A stretch of 64,000 nucleotides of DNA from the NCBI GenBank assembly GCA_043228905.1, contig JBHGNT010000001.1, positions 7,378,001 through 7,442,000 of the forward strand. Direction: 5' to 3'. This document shows, piece by piece, positions 36,266 to 48,399 of the stretch (positions within the stretch are counted from its first letter, which is position 1; every line of letters starts with the position of its first letter). Below the pieces are notes generated by a model. It was not told where the DNA came from and made no database searches. It worked only from the letters and a program-made list of their open reading frames with translations. The stretch comes from Azolla caroliniana. Its lineage: Eukaryota > Polypodiophyta. Made by a program: the position numbers and the translations under genes.

Positions 36266-36840
36266 CTCGATCTTCTGTGATTCTTTGTTACTTCAGTTCC
36301 TTCTGTTCTTTGAGTTTCTTTTCCAATCTGATGCTTCAGCTACAGCAAAGGAAACACATAAATTCATGAATATGGGAAGGATGATGACAGCGATTATCTC
36401 TAGTTCATTTTAATCGGCTACTTCCAAAGAAATTATGAAGAAGACAATGATGCAGGCGATGAGAACATCACAACAGAGAGAAAAATGGCATCTTTTGCTG
36501 AGTAAACGTATATCCTTCGACTTTACTAAAGCTTTTCAAAATAGTTGATAAATAAGAGGACAGGGAAACAAAGTATGGTACCTCCTGTGGTTGAGACAGA
36601 GAACGCTAAATTTTGAACTTGATGATGAAGAAGAGGAGGCAAGGGTAACTTTTGCTCACTTTGAACTTGATGGCTAATCGATGGGTGAAGAAGAAGAAGA
36701 AGCTATGGTACCTTCTGATGTAGAGACAGACGATATGTTTTGTTCGCTTTGAACTTGATAGGTACTCGAGGGTGAAGAAGAAGAAGAAGAAGAAGCTATG
36801 GTACCTTCTGATGTAGAGACAGACGATCGTTAATTCCTGT
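36197..36840 (-). other. 5'UTR and leader intron of the ALS1-like gene, with triplicated donor-like unit
   Basis: The start-codon exon has an acceptor at 36340/36341 (CTGTAG), giving 74 bases of leader before ATG at 36265. Upstream, CAGAAG/GTACCATA or CAGGAG/GTACCATAC occurs three times, ending possible exons at 36804, 36712 and 36582. The first two sit in near-identical units with gtctgtctctacatc and a (TTC)n run; the third is more diverged. Any of the three could serve as the leader intron donor. Which is used cannot be told from sequence alone. Confidence 0.5.
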
Positions 36841-36962
36841 GTATATTCAAATATATGTGTCTGTTTCCGATCCTGCAGATGAAGAAGAAGGAAAGAAGAG
36901 ACAGTGATGATAAAGAAGAAGGAAGAGAAAATGAAGAAGAAGAAGAAGAAGAAGAAGAAGCC
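36577..36962. repeat. Tandem units and (GAA)n tracts upstream of the ALS1-like gene
   Basis: Units bounded by gctatggtaccttctgatg start at 36702 and 36794 (92 bp period), with a third diverged unit at 36573. GAA runs lie at 36687-36702, 36775-36795 and 36926-36960. Phe/Ser-rich antisense frames here are artefacts of the TTC tracts. Confidence 0.8.
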
Positions 36963-37084
36963 ATGGGAGCTCTGTCTGTGCCACAAAAGGATACTGCCAA
37001 ATCTCAGACGGAATTTTTAAAAACAATTTAAAATAATAGCCATAATAATTAGCAATAAAACAATTTTCGGTTTCCATGTTTGGG

Positions 37085-40000
37085 AAATTTACAAAAGTAG
37101 GCGCCCATTAAAAGAATTTTGAAGTAAGTTACTTCAAAAAAATTAGTGCTAATTTGTCCAATCGTTGGTTACTATATCAACCAATAATGAATGGATTGAT
37201 TGGTCAGGAACTCACTCCTTCCCTAATCTCTACGACGACTTCATTACTTTCTTAATAATATTAGTCTCTCCTTTGTTAAAGAATTCAATTAAATTCAATT
37301 ATGTAGTGGCGAGAAATGTCCTATTTTTTGTTCCTATTAAGGATTTGTCAAGGGACTCTTTCCCTAATATCTCTAGTCCAACCTAATTAATAACTTAATG
37401 TCTCCCTTTATGTATATCATCCAACCATGATATGTATATATAGTGTCTGATCCCCCCGCCCCTTGTACATATTAATTTCTGATCCATTCATGATATGTAT
37501 GTGTATATATGGGTGATATGTACATATGCGTGTGCATGCATGTGTATAATATTCGCTTTCTATGTGTCTTCATAGTTTGTTTATGATTAATTCTTTTTGG
37601 ATCCATCCATCATGTTCTTGTTATTTTCCCAACTACTCTATGCCAATCCTCTCCAGAGAGCAATTTTAATATGCTCTTCATGCACTTATATGGTCATGTA
37701 ATCTCATTATTTCTCGATCACATGTGTTATTTGAGCAATTGAATTGTTAATGCACTCCCCCCCCCCTTTATTTCTCTTTTTGGGATTGATCAAGGCCCCA
37801 AGGGCATTCAAGGAAATAACATTAAAAAAAACTCAAGGTATCATGGAGTTTTGCCCTTGAAAGTGATTCAAAGTCCAGTATATTTTACTTAGTTTTGCCA
37901 AAACAATCTTCTTAACCACAAGGATTTAAGTATAAAGTCTCCCGTACTCTAAATAAAAACACTCATTGGGTTATTCATTATTTGGCAAATGCATACTTTT
38001 GTTTTTTGTTATTTTTCAAAGAACTCTTCACTGAATCCCAACCCCCCACCAAAAATCAGCAATTGCTTGTGCTTATTCAATGATTATATGGTTCATTTTC
38101 TATAATTACATATTTTATTGATCAATTATAGATGGTTGATTCATCCCTTTTTCTCCTTTCCAATGGTTTGTTGATCAAGCCCAATTTGGGGAAATAATGA
38201 AAACTTAGGGCATAAATTTGGTCAAGTATTTGTGGGGTTTTTTCTTTTTCGTACGCTAGTCTCAATGTTAGAAAATCTAATGAAACCAAACTACTTGTTT
38301 TCTTTTATTCGAGCAAAGTTGTATTGCCGAATCTTCAAAAGATTAAATGTAACATTTGAAATGCCTCTTTGTTTATTTAGATCAAATCACAACTAGACTA
38401 ATGTAGATCAAAGACCGGATCTCATGCAGAATAATCGTGTATTTAACAATAATTAAAGGCCTCGTGTTCGTTAAACTAGCATAATGTGTGTTACATAGAA
38501 TTTATAAAACTTATGCGTCATGCTCTTCGATTTAAAAAATGTGGTAAGAATATGTATTCAGCCATTTATTTATATATGATTGTTTCGCCCCTATTTAAAT
38601 ATATTTACATTGCCACAATGTGCCAAAATTTTATTATCATGCAATCACAAAAATTACATAGTGCTCTATTATTGGTGTATCACTGGAATCTTATCAAGCG
38701 CAATAAACGAGAAGCGAACATTGAGTTTGTGGCAATATGTGTTTGAGGAGTCGATGCCCGAGGGCTTCACATCACTTGGCATACACTAGACAATGGATAC
38801 TTATAATTGGGAGAGATGGTGCAGTAACATTTAGACGACACCATCCACCATTACCACAATGGACCAAGGCACGCGATAATTAGGTTGTGCCAAGTGTCAC
38901 CCACTTCACCATTATGAACCAGCAGGCTTTAATAAACCCACCCTTGAAATTGAATATAGATTTAGGTATATCATAATACTATATTTCTTGTCATTGTTAC
39001 TATGGAATAAGAAGGCTTTGCATTCCATTTTGCAATCTCTTCAATATTTGTTGCAGAGATCACATGTGTTGAATGGAACCATCTAGCATATGGGCACCTA
39101 CCATCCCCCTTTGTGGATGCTTTTTATTAATCTCACCTTTGACTATGGGTGCACATTGCATTTATCCATTGCCCTTTCGTTAATTCCTCGTGTTTTATAT
39201 TTATATTTATATATTTATAATATGCAAACAATTTTGGTTTGTTGTCTTTCGAGTTCACTCTCGTTAACATTAGCAGTGTCACCCTTCTTTTTCCATAAAT
39301 TTGCCTTTATGTGCCCCATATTCCCATAGTACTTGTGCATATTATTTTAGTGGTTTTTCCATTTGTCTTGGAATTTAATCCCTTTGTCCTCTTCCATTTC
39401 CTTGGCACAATAGGTAATTTACATATTGTGGGTGCGAGAACTACCCTTTACCATTGTTTCACACACCAATTGGGTCCTCTCTCTTTACACTTTTCATGAC
39501 ACTATCTAACTTCAAGTCTAGTTTTTTGAACCAATATTCTTGTTTCTAACATCGATCATAAGTTAGAGAACAATGGTAGTGAATCATTGGCAACTCTTAG
39601 CAAACCAATTTGTTGTAATACTACAATAAAAAATATTTGCACCATCTCTTCTTAATAGTTGATTCTTGTATCAATTGAGGGGAGTGGGTTTACATGTTAA
39701 TCTTCAAAGTGAAAATATTCATAGAGTCATACTCTTCCACTACATATTGTTCAAACCAAAAGGAGTTATTGTGCATGCAACATTGTGTGGAAAGAACCCT
39801 TGTATAACTTGAAATGTTCTTGTAGCATAACAACATCACATTTTAAATTTGTTTATCTCAATAATAATGCAAACCAGTAAAATATCTAACTACCATCGTT
39901 GTCACGTTGATGAGAGAGGATTATTTGTAAAAACAAATCGTGTTGGTTGTAATCGATTATAGTATGCGGTGGTCACAAGTTGATATTGTGCTTAAAATGA

Positions 40001-40200
40001 CCACCAAGACCAATTAAAACAATTAGCACAGATTTTCCCCATGCTAATAAAATATAACTACATAATATTACATTGCTAGTGTACAAGTAGTCTTTTCCAA
40101 ATGTCATTTCAAATGATCATCAACTAAGTGATATGTTTTGCTATATTATTGTAAGTTTTATTTCTTATTTTTTCCAAAAAGAAAACTCCTTCCATTAGTT
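37085..40200. other. Gene-free AT-rich stretch
   Basis: About 3.1 kb upstream of the ALS1-like gene with no frame showing family similarity and no RNA gene. It presumably includes the distal promoter of that gene. Confidence 0.45.
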
Positions 40201-41160
40201 ATAAAATTTTACAAATGAGACGATTATGTACAAATCCTTGAAGGGACGCGATAGTTCCATCTTATGTGGATGCCCACTGACTCAAGAAAGGGAGAGGACG
40301 ACCATTGTTGGATGAAGGCTCTTCGTTGTCTTTCAACTCCCTCGGAGCCACCCTTAAGGCCATCATATTGGCTCTTCAGAGTGGCTACAATTTCACTCCA
40401 TATCTCTTGCAGTAACCTTGTTGGATGTGTGGTTTGGTTGGAGAAGACTCACCTACATCGTTGTTTCCATAAAATCCAAAGAGTTATTGGGCTGACCAAT
40501 TCCAACACCTCTTGAGATTTGTCATTAAGAGGAGTTATTGGTCAGAGATCCCTCCTCCTCGTGGCTTATCCATTTCTCCATTGTCTTCCTTTGAGTAGCA
40601 AATTCCCTAATCAGTAGAGTGTTAATGATTTCCAATCTCATAGTCTATCCGCCCTTGATTCCATGGAGTATGTTTGCCTGATCTTGTAGTGGCATCGACA
40701 TAAACCGTCGCCAACATTCTATACTTTTTCCTGGACCTTCTACGATGTATCCCCATGACAACCCCTTACGTGATCCCAGTAGTTGATTAGATTCATCCTT
40801 GATACATGGGTTCCATAGGATACGTTGACTGAGTTAGGCAAGTTCGGATCTCGGTTGATCACACTTGAGCCCTTGACGAATGTCACACCATGCCTTCCAC
40901 ATGGATGCACTGAATCTATCCTCCAATTGGCGGGAGAAACTAGGTTTGAGATCCATGTTTAGAATCCATCCCGTTTGGGGGCCCAATTGACCCCTTTTCT
41001 TGGCCTAAAGTAAGCAAGACATAACCTCGGTAGCATTTTCCAACAGTCATTTCCTAATTGGAGTCCTCGCACCACAAATTTGGCAAGTAAGGCTTTCGAT
41101 TGTGAAAGGGGATCAATAAGACCCAATCCCCCTCTCGATTATTGTAAGTTTTACATTTTT
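40200..41160 (-). mobile_element. LINE 3' ORF relic (about 950 bp)
   Basis: From 41133 on the minus strand: GGLGLIDPLSQSKALLAKFV, then RGLQLGNDCWKMLPRL. This matches the 'GGLGI.dp..qN.ALL.KW' block after the reverse transcriptase of plant LINEs. At about 40260-40495 come ITLWILWKQRCR and EIWSEIVATLKSQYDGLKG, the W-rich C-terminal part also seen at 11.7 kb. Stops and frame changes between blocks show it is dead. Confidence 0.72.
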
Positions 41161-41400
41161 ATCCAAACACATAACAACAGATATAACCAAGCTAACCCCA
41201 ACCCTGGCATTTGTGCTCTTCCTCAATCCTTATTTGGGCACCAATCATATAACACAATGTTGGAAAACAAAGCAAATATGGATTTTTTCACAACATAACA
41301 TGGTGTTACGTGCTAAAATACAATGTCAAGTTTTACTTTACATATTATAAACCCTCCACCAATTCAAATCTACCAAACTATGACTTAAAGATTCATAAAT

Positions 41401-41605
41401 TTGGTTTATCAAAAGCTTTACATGCATAAAACACATGATATAGCAAGTGGTATTGCATCCTCAATACTATGAGTCAAATTTTTGTGCAAAGAGTTTGAAT
41501 TTGGTTTATTAAAAGTTTTATATGCATAAAAATCATGATATAGTAGGTGTTTTAGCACCTCAATGATACGAGATTGATTCTTGTGCAACAAGACGCCGTG
41601 ATTTG
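41401..41605. repeat. Two-copy tandem duplication, 110 bp period
   Basis: ttggtttatcaaaagctttacatgcataaa at 41401 (read as two halves) recurs with changes at 41511; both units continue with catgatatag.a.gtg and ttttgtgca or cttgtgca. Confidence 0.75.
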
Positions 41606-41609
41606 ATTC

Positions 41610-42945
41610 CATGTACATTATCATTTTTCTTTTGCAAAATGGTTTTCCAAACTTACTTCCACAATGCAAGGGTTGATAAAAGATATTCATATTTCCGGCT
41701 TGACACCCTCTTTAAAAAATGGTTTTGCAATTTGACTTGTTGAGGTTGAAAAAGATTATCAACTTTGAAAAACTCATAATGTCTCAATCATCAATTTCTA
41801 AAGTTTCTTGCGCATCTCTCTTTCATGAATAAAATTTTGTGTCGTGTGAAGAGAGAGTAAAAAATAATATCACATGTATAGCTCATCGTCATTTGATAGT
41901 TTTCATCTATGACTGCAATTTCTCTATAGACACAATAGACTCGTCTATTTGTCAATGTTTTAAATTAAGATAAAAATGTCACATGGGCCTGTAATCAAGA
42001 AAGGGGTTTTGCCTCGCTCCCCATGGCATGAAAGGGTGCACTAGCTTTATACATGGAAGTATTGGAAGACGAGGCACATGCAATATTATAGTGCCAAAGA
42101 TACAAACTCATCAAGTCAAAGTTTCCTTCATTTTTCTAAATATAAGGCTGAGCTTTTGGTTAGGCTCTTAAATAGACCACCAAGACTAGTATAAGCTCTT
42201 GTTGCACGACTCATTGTGCGCCATAGGAAACTTATTCCATAACCTTGATCCTCCTAAATATCATGTCTCGTTCTCACACCTCTTTGTATATAATATTTAA
42301 GACCTTAACCAGGTCTTCACTTGTATCATCTTTACTAGCAATTAGTTTAGCCACACACGAAGCTTGACCTCGTTGTTGTTTGTGTTTTGTTTCATCATTA
42401 AAGCTTGAAAGTTTCTTAATACATCCAAGTTTGTCCAACATGCAACACCACTGCGTTGTATAGTAATTTTTCTTAATGAAAACAAGGCTCTATAATTTTG
42501 TTTTTTTTCTCGCCTCGATTTGTTTTTTTTCTTTAGTTAAATGGTTTTGTAGTATTTCACTTTATAGTGGAAGTACAATATTCTCTTTTTGCATACATAC
42601 ATTGTGGATATACCAATTTGTGTTCAAAAACAACTATCAAGGGGGAATATTTGTATATTATAACTTTGTCCACGTAGCAACGAGTATATCCCACCTTAGT
42701 ATATTTAGGTTCCGCAAACAGTTTGACATAATTTTATCAACGTGACTTAGATTAAGAGAATAAAGGAAATTTCTTTACATGTTTTATGTACCTTATTTTG
42801 TTCTCCCTTAAGACATCATGTTGTGTAGAGGATATAATTTACAGACTTAAATATTTGATCACAATATACAACACACATGTGTTCGTATGATGTATATTTG
42901 CTCCATTTCACATTATAGTGGTCGATATTCTACAATGTTATGAAA
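41610..42945. other. Gene-free stretch
   Basis: No supported gene or structured repeat; short AT-rich frames only. Confidence 0.4.
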
Positions 42946-42954
42946 GCATTGTTG

Positions 42955-43165
42955 GCTATAGATAATCTCCCTAAATATTATTAGGACTCTCTCTCTACAC
43001 ATACATGTTATTGTCGCAAACACAATTTGCACTCTCGAATGCAATGTTTATTGGTGAAATATTTGTTAGCGTTGGATAATCTCCCCAAATATTACCAAGA
43101 CTCTCTTTTTCTCTACACACACCTACACATTCTTCTTACAAACACAGTGTGCACTCTTGAAAGTT
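42955..43165. repeat. Two-copy tandem duplication, 116 bp period
   Basis: gataatctccctaaatatta at 42961 pairs with a near copy at 43077. Both are followed by agactctct, a CT run, acacacat or acacctacac, and caaacaca.t.tgcactct. Confidence 0.75.
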
Positions 43166-43457
43166 GCTACTCAATTCCATGCACACTAGGTAAAAAATGA
43201 TTCACTCATGGTTCATCGAGTTCTATGTACACATTCACATAAAAGAACAATAATAAAATCTATCTTGCATGATGGACCAACCGGAGTCGTAAGCATAAGG
43301 CTATCAACATAAGTCGTCGATTCCCTAAAATATTGAATTATATATTTTTGAGTTTTTGTGGTCTGTGACTTGTCCAACTATATACCATGTAGGTGAAATT
43401 GAATTGTTGATCAACACATGGTATTGGGCTCAAATCTCTCATCGTTAGGCCATATAT

Positions 43458-44057
43458 TGTTGAGAATCAACCCGACCACAACTGGTTGATACGTATATGA
43501 ATGCGGGTGCAAAGATCGAGAATGACAATACGCAGACAAACAGAAATACCGAGACAAGATATTTTATGTGGGAAACCCGAAAGGGAAAGACCACGGGGGT
43601 CCACAAACCCCAAGAAAAAATTCACTATATATAGAGAGAGGAATACAAGGAGACTCGTAGGCACCAACCTCGAGCTCGTCTTCGTCTAACAAACGGCGGC
43701 AGAGTTGCAACTCTCACTCTCTCACACACACTCACTCAGTTATCGTGGCAACAACCAACTATATCATTTTCACAATGATCATCATATATTCTAAGTACTT
43801 GCCCTGTGTATATTTATACTCGTATACAAGTTGGGCTATTTACAAATATAGCCCACTAAGGGCACAATGAGGTTATTTACAATTATAGCCCCGAGTCGAC
43901 TTCGACCGATTCGATTCGAATTAGATTATTCGGCCATGACCGAATCGAAGAATCTGTTTGATTTTTTGGCCTCGACCAAGTTGTTGTCACCTATTCGGTT
44001 CTCCTTTTTCTTCAACTCATGCTCCTCTTCCCATCCTAAGGGACCTGTTACCTAACA
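43458..44057 (+). mobile_element. Solo LTR, Ty1/copia-like (600 bp)
   Basis: The element begins TGTTGAGAATCAACCC and ends CCTAACA, giving TG..CA termini with the TGTT/AACA inverted ends of copia LTRs. It is flanked on both sides by TATAT (43453-43457 and 44058-44062), a candidate 5 bp target duplication, though low in complexity. Internally tgtgggaaacccgaaaggg with accacgggg is the motif seen in many plant copia LTRs, and TATATATAG at 43626-43634 is a candidate LTR promoter. No primer-binding site, gag, pol or second LTR is adjacent, so internal recombination to a solo LTR is the likely origin. Confidence 0.8.
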
Positions 44058-44094
44058 TATATCGCATATATCACTTTGCCAACTAATATATGGG

Positions 44095-44262
44095 ATTGGT
44101 GGGTTCGAAACACAAATTTCTCACCTCTCTATTACTCCATAGATAGCCTCTTAATTTACTAGATGCCATCATGGAATGTAGGGGTTGAACCCATGACCTT
44201 TGTAGTCTCTGGTGGGCAACATTACCAACTAAGATACATCCATTAGGTTTCTCTCTATTTTT
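44095..44262 (-). mobile_element. tRNA-derived SINE copy
   Basis: Minus strand: atggatgtatcttagttggt (A box region), about 40 bases later catgggttcaacccctacattcc (B box GGTTCAACCCC, written in part), then ggcatctagtaaattaagag and tatggagtaatagagaggtgag. The plus-strand copy at 63.15 kb shares all of these in order. RNA polymerase III promoter boxes plus a non-tRNA body define a SINE. It sits 40 bp downstream of the solo LTR. Confidence 0.75.
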
Positions 44263-44284
44263 GTCTCTTCCTCTCAATTACTTT

Positions 44285-44430
44285 CCTTAGTGGTAAGTTG
44301 TTACATTGCTAGCATTATATATTGGGTTTGAAACCCAATTTCCTAACTTCTCTATATACATGATCTCCTAGTCTCCATTGGGCAACCTTAGTAATTGAGC
44401 TAGTTCTCTCTGTCTCTGTGTGTGTCTCAC
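44285..44430 (-). mobile_element. Degenerate SINE copy, adjacent to the previous one
   Basis: Minus strand: actagctcaattactaaggt, ttgcccaatggagac, then gagaagttaggaaattgggt and ttcaaaccca. The A-box half and the 3' body of the SINE family are present, but the B-box segment between them looks deleted. It abuts a CT/GT microsatellite at 44400-44440. Confidence 0.5.
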
Positions 44431-44444
44431 TCACACGCACACAC

Positions 44445-47327
44445 ATGTTGACTAGCGAATATGAAAGAAGGGCAAATGTTAGCAAATCAATTAATGAAAT
44501 CCCTCATTTTTCTTTTGCTCATATCTCCTTCTTGACAACTATTGATTTTCATTTGAAATTTTAGGTTAATCCCCTTGTTACATAAGTTAATGTATATAGT
44601 ATAATTAAGTAGAGTCCAACTTATTCATTTTCATAATTTATTTGCAGCTATTATTAATCAAATCCTCCTATTTTTAAGATTTAGAGAGAATTTATGGAGT
44701 GATGTGCTACTAAATTACTAATGAGATTAGAGAATTGCCTTTTCTTTACCACATGTAGTTTGGAAAACAAAAAAAACATATATTCTCTAATTCATGTGGC
44801 ATATGAGCATAGTTTGAACTTTGGTCATTCTCACTAGAAAATATTTTAGGAAAGCGTTATAATGAAAGGGATCACATTTACAAAAGTATTGCATAAACAA
44901 TCAACATTGTGTCACATTTTCGCCTTTCTCATGTATTAATTGGTTAGTTTGTACATTACCATCATTTATTTAATTCTCTCTACTTTCATAACAACACTTG
45001 TTAACCTGAAATGTGGGCCTAGCGAAATTCAGACCTTTTTTTAGTGTGCCAAGTTGAATGGCACAATTTGATGATCAACATTCACCATCTAACCTGGATC
45101 TCTTCAACGCGAAAGTAATCGGGGCACATTCCACAAAGTAAAATTTGAAGCGTTTTAGCTCTTATGATAGAAATTGCCATGAGACACAAATTCACACATA
45201 ATGTGTTCGTGATTAAATTTATGACAAAACTTAGGAAGGTAAACATAAGGCATGTAATGGTTGTAGTTCCTTGGAGAAAGCTTACTTAGAAATTGATTGT
45301 TGTAACTTGTGTCCATACCCATACCCTTTAATGATACTATTATATCTTAGCATTGACTTTTTTGAGACATTTCATTCAACTATTTATTTCCTTTCGATGA
45401 TATACTACAACATACCTATATGGGACATTACATCTTCAAAGTATACATGAGTACGACTAATCTCTCTCTTATTTTATTGTCTTGTTGGCCACGTGATCTA
45501 ATTTTTCAATTCCTCATGCAACTTCACAATCATGGAGGTGTGATAGTCTTAGAAGAGCGTTATACCAAATATTGAGATTTAACTTGTGATGCATTTTCAA
45601 GATGAGGCCCAATTCATGTTATGATGAGAGGGAACTTACACACATGAGCAAATATATAAGAAATGGTTGTTTCTTGCATATCATGGAAGAACCACAAATC
45701 CAAGTTGGTTTGAGAACAGAAATACAACCAATGTTGTAGTTTTGAGATAATCTAACTTGAAATTGGATAAGCTTTTTGTTATGACACAGTTATTGTGACA
45801 TAGTGGCTTGGCAATCAACATGACTATGGCTAAATTCTTAGTGTTGCCCATTGTCAAATATAAAGTCATTAGGTAACCATGTGCTAAGAAGACAAGGTAA
45901 TCATAAGTGGTCCATAGTTTCATTCAAACCTGGAATTGATATACCTATACAACATCCTTGATACATATTTTAAAATGTGAGAATGGAAGCTAACATAACT
46001 CAAAGATGTAAAATTAAAGCAACAATATTTTATGCATCATGCATGTGTGGCACATAGATGGAGTATTTCAACAACTTCATGGAAATGAAATGAAGAATCA
46101 TACAAAATAGATTTAGGCACCACAATTTAGGAGTTAAGAAAATGACCCCATGTTTCTATTTCTTCTATAACGTGGAGGAAGAAGAACAAATATTTAATAC
46201 TATCAAAGTTTAAAAGTACATAATGAAAATAAGAACAATGGTGTGCAATCGGCTCCCAAACCACGAGGGAAGTTTACCACAAAAAAACTACAAAAACAAA
46301 TATCGTACTTTCAATTAAGCCCAAAACATTTTTAAATGGACTCTAAGGTTCCATGTAGAGGACAAAGGAAGGAAAATGAGAATGTGAGTTCATTATTCAT
46401 ATTACACTCGATCACATTGGAAACTTTATGCATTTGGGAATCATGGGACATTGCCCAAGTTCACATATCTACATCCACACTCAAAAGGGAGAGATAGGGC
46501 ATCACATTGACGTGCATGCACACACATGTTGGAAATAGAAATTGAGGGTTGCTTTGATTTTAGACAAAGCAAGAGGATATGTAACTTACGTTGCCTCGAT
46601 GTATCAAAAACATTAGATCGTGTCTCTTTGGAATCCCTCAGATTGGGGACTCTAGAAATGAACTCATAAAAGGTTATATAAGCTTGCAAGAACTCATGAT
46701 GATGATAGAACCATCTTCACATGACACTATGCATGCTCTTTTATAGACCACAAAACCCAAAAAACAACAAAATCTAGCAACTACATTGGTTTTGCATTAT
46801 AACTTTTACATTATCTTATTATTCTACTATTTTAAAATCCCCACCCAATGATTAAGGAGTGCATTGTAGGGATTCCCATGGCCATGTTGTCCACCCGAGG
46901 AACGTTATATTTATCATCATCATCCCCTTGGTCTAAGGTCAACCTTGCTTTCATATATCATGTTTTTTAAGGGTTGAACATGCCTCCTAGGGTTCTATAT
47001 ATGATTTCTAATGTTCAATTTCCTACTCACATCATACTAATTTACAAGATGCTTAGAATTGAATTTGAGGTTGTCTCTAGGTCCAAACAACCAAGCCGAA
47101 GAGCTAGCTAGATATTAACGCCATAAGGACAAATAATGCCTACCTTAGAATGACATAGATGAAATATGACAAGTTTGGAGTACATATACCATATGTATTG
47201 AATGGATCACTTAGATATACTATTGCAATTTCTTACATAAAGGTTCATTTGCTCGATATGAAAGGATATATATTAATGCATGCATGTACCATTTTGCTCA
47301 TATGCCTTATTGTTCAATATGGGTTTT

Positions 47328-47330
<3 letters not shown>
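44445..47330. other. Gene-free AT-rich stretch
   Basis: About 2.9 kb with no frame showing family similarity and no RNA gene. Confidence 0.45.

Positions 47331-47335
<5 letters not shown>

Positions 47336-47364
<29 letters not shown>
47336..47364. repeat. (CT)n microsatellite
   Basis: Uninterrupted CT run of about 28 bases. Confidence 0.95.
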
Positions 47365-47367
<3 letters not shown>

Positions 47368-47404
47368 GTGTGCATGTGTCCCTCTCAAAAACTCGACACA
47401 ACAT

Positions 47405-47830
47405 TTGCATCGGAACTGTCTTTTGAATCTTTCTAGTTATATATATGTACGCGAGAGAGAAAAAGAGAGTGTGTCAATACTCAAAAAGAGCCAGAGTTTG
47501 GTGTGAATAACAAGCACATGGAGTATCAAAAACCACTTTATAATTTCAACATTGAGCATAAAGACAAATGCAACAAGCTTAAGATGTATTTAGAACAAAT
47601 ATCAAAAACATGACACCAACATTGGCATTGGAATTGTCTTTTGGCTCTTCCTACTTATATATATGTATGCGAGAGAGAAAAAGAGTTACAAGTGTGTCAA
47701 TGCTTGAAAAAGAACCGTGGGCTCGGTGTGAATAGCATGGAGTATCAAAAACCACTTCATAATTTCGACATCGAGCATAAAGACATGTGCAACAAGTTTA
47801 AGATGTTTTTAGAACAAATACCGATGTACA
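47405..47830. repeat. Two-copy tandem duplication, 218 bp period
   Basis: gcgagagagaaaaagag occurs at 47451 and 47669. Both copies share tatatatatgta, ggagtatcaaaaaccactt, taatttc.acat.gagcat and ttagaacaaata. A 95-codon plus-strand frame over the second copy has no counterpart intact in the first and is not called. Confidence 0.85.
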
Positions 47831-48171
47831 CGTTTAGAGAAAAAGAAAAGAAAATCTCCGACCGTTTCATTACGTTTAAATCACGTCTTCCTTTTCATAA
47901 GACAACAAATCAACTACGAAACCAATGATTGAAAAGGGTTAAAGCAAAGACATGTTTCAATGAGGAATTAACTTCTCCTCTTTCTTTTTTTGTAAGTCCC
48001 CTTCCTTTTTCCCCTAAAAGTCCCAACAAACAAAAAAATGAAAAGCAAAAAGTGTGATCCTAAATTTCAACTAAACAAGCTTCCCTTTTTTGACCAATGA
48101 CCCCCCCAAACTAACAAACTCCCTTTTTTTCCTTCTCCCTCCTGCAATCAAATCTCACCTCTTCTCCTTCA

Positions 48172-48204
48172 ATGTCTCATGGTGATGATTTCATGATTTC
48201 ATGA
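48172..48204 (+). other. Short upstream ORF in the DUF936 leader
   Basis: An ATG at 48172 opens an 11-codon frame (ten residues and a stop) in the CT-rich presumed 5'UTR, about 200 bases before the main start. If transcription starts upstream of it, it could reduce translation of the main frame. The transcription start is not known. Confidence 0.3.
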
Positions 48205-48399
48205 TCTCAATCTCTTCTTCCATCTCCATCTCCATCTCCTTCTTCTTCTTCCTTTCTCATCCAGCCAATGAAAGACTTGCCATCCATTGATCTTTAAAGC
48301 CTTCTTCTTAATCCATCACCTAGAAATGGTTTCAATTCTGACATTCTTAATTGATCCTTTGCCTCCTCCCTCTTGCCGATCATAAAATTAAGCGCATCG

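Noticed and set aside
36606-37077. Phe/Leu/Ser-rich antisense frames that could look like membrane proteins
   Set aside because: They translate TTC tracts in the leader of the ALS1-like gene; the real start is at 36265.
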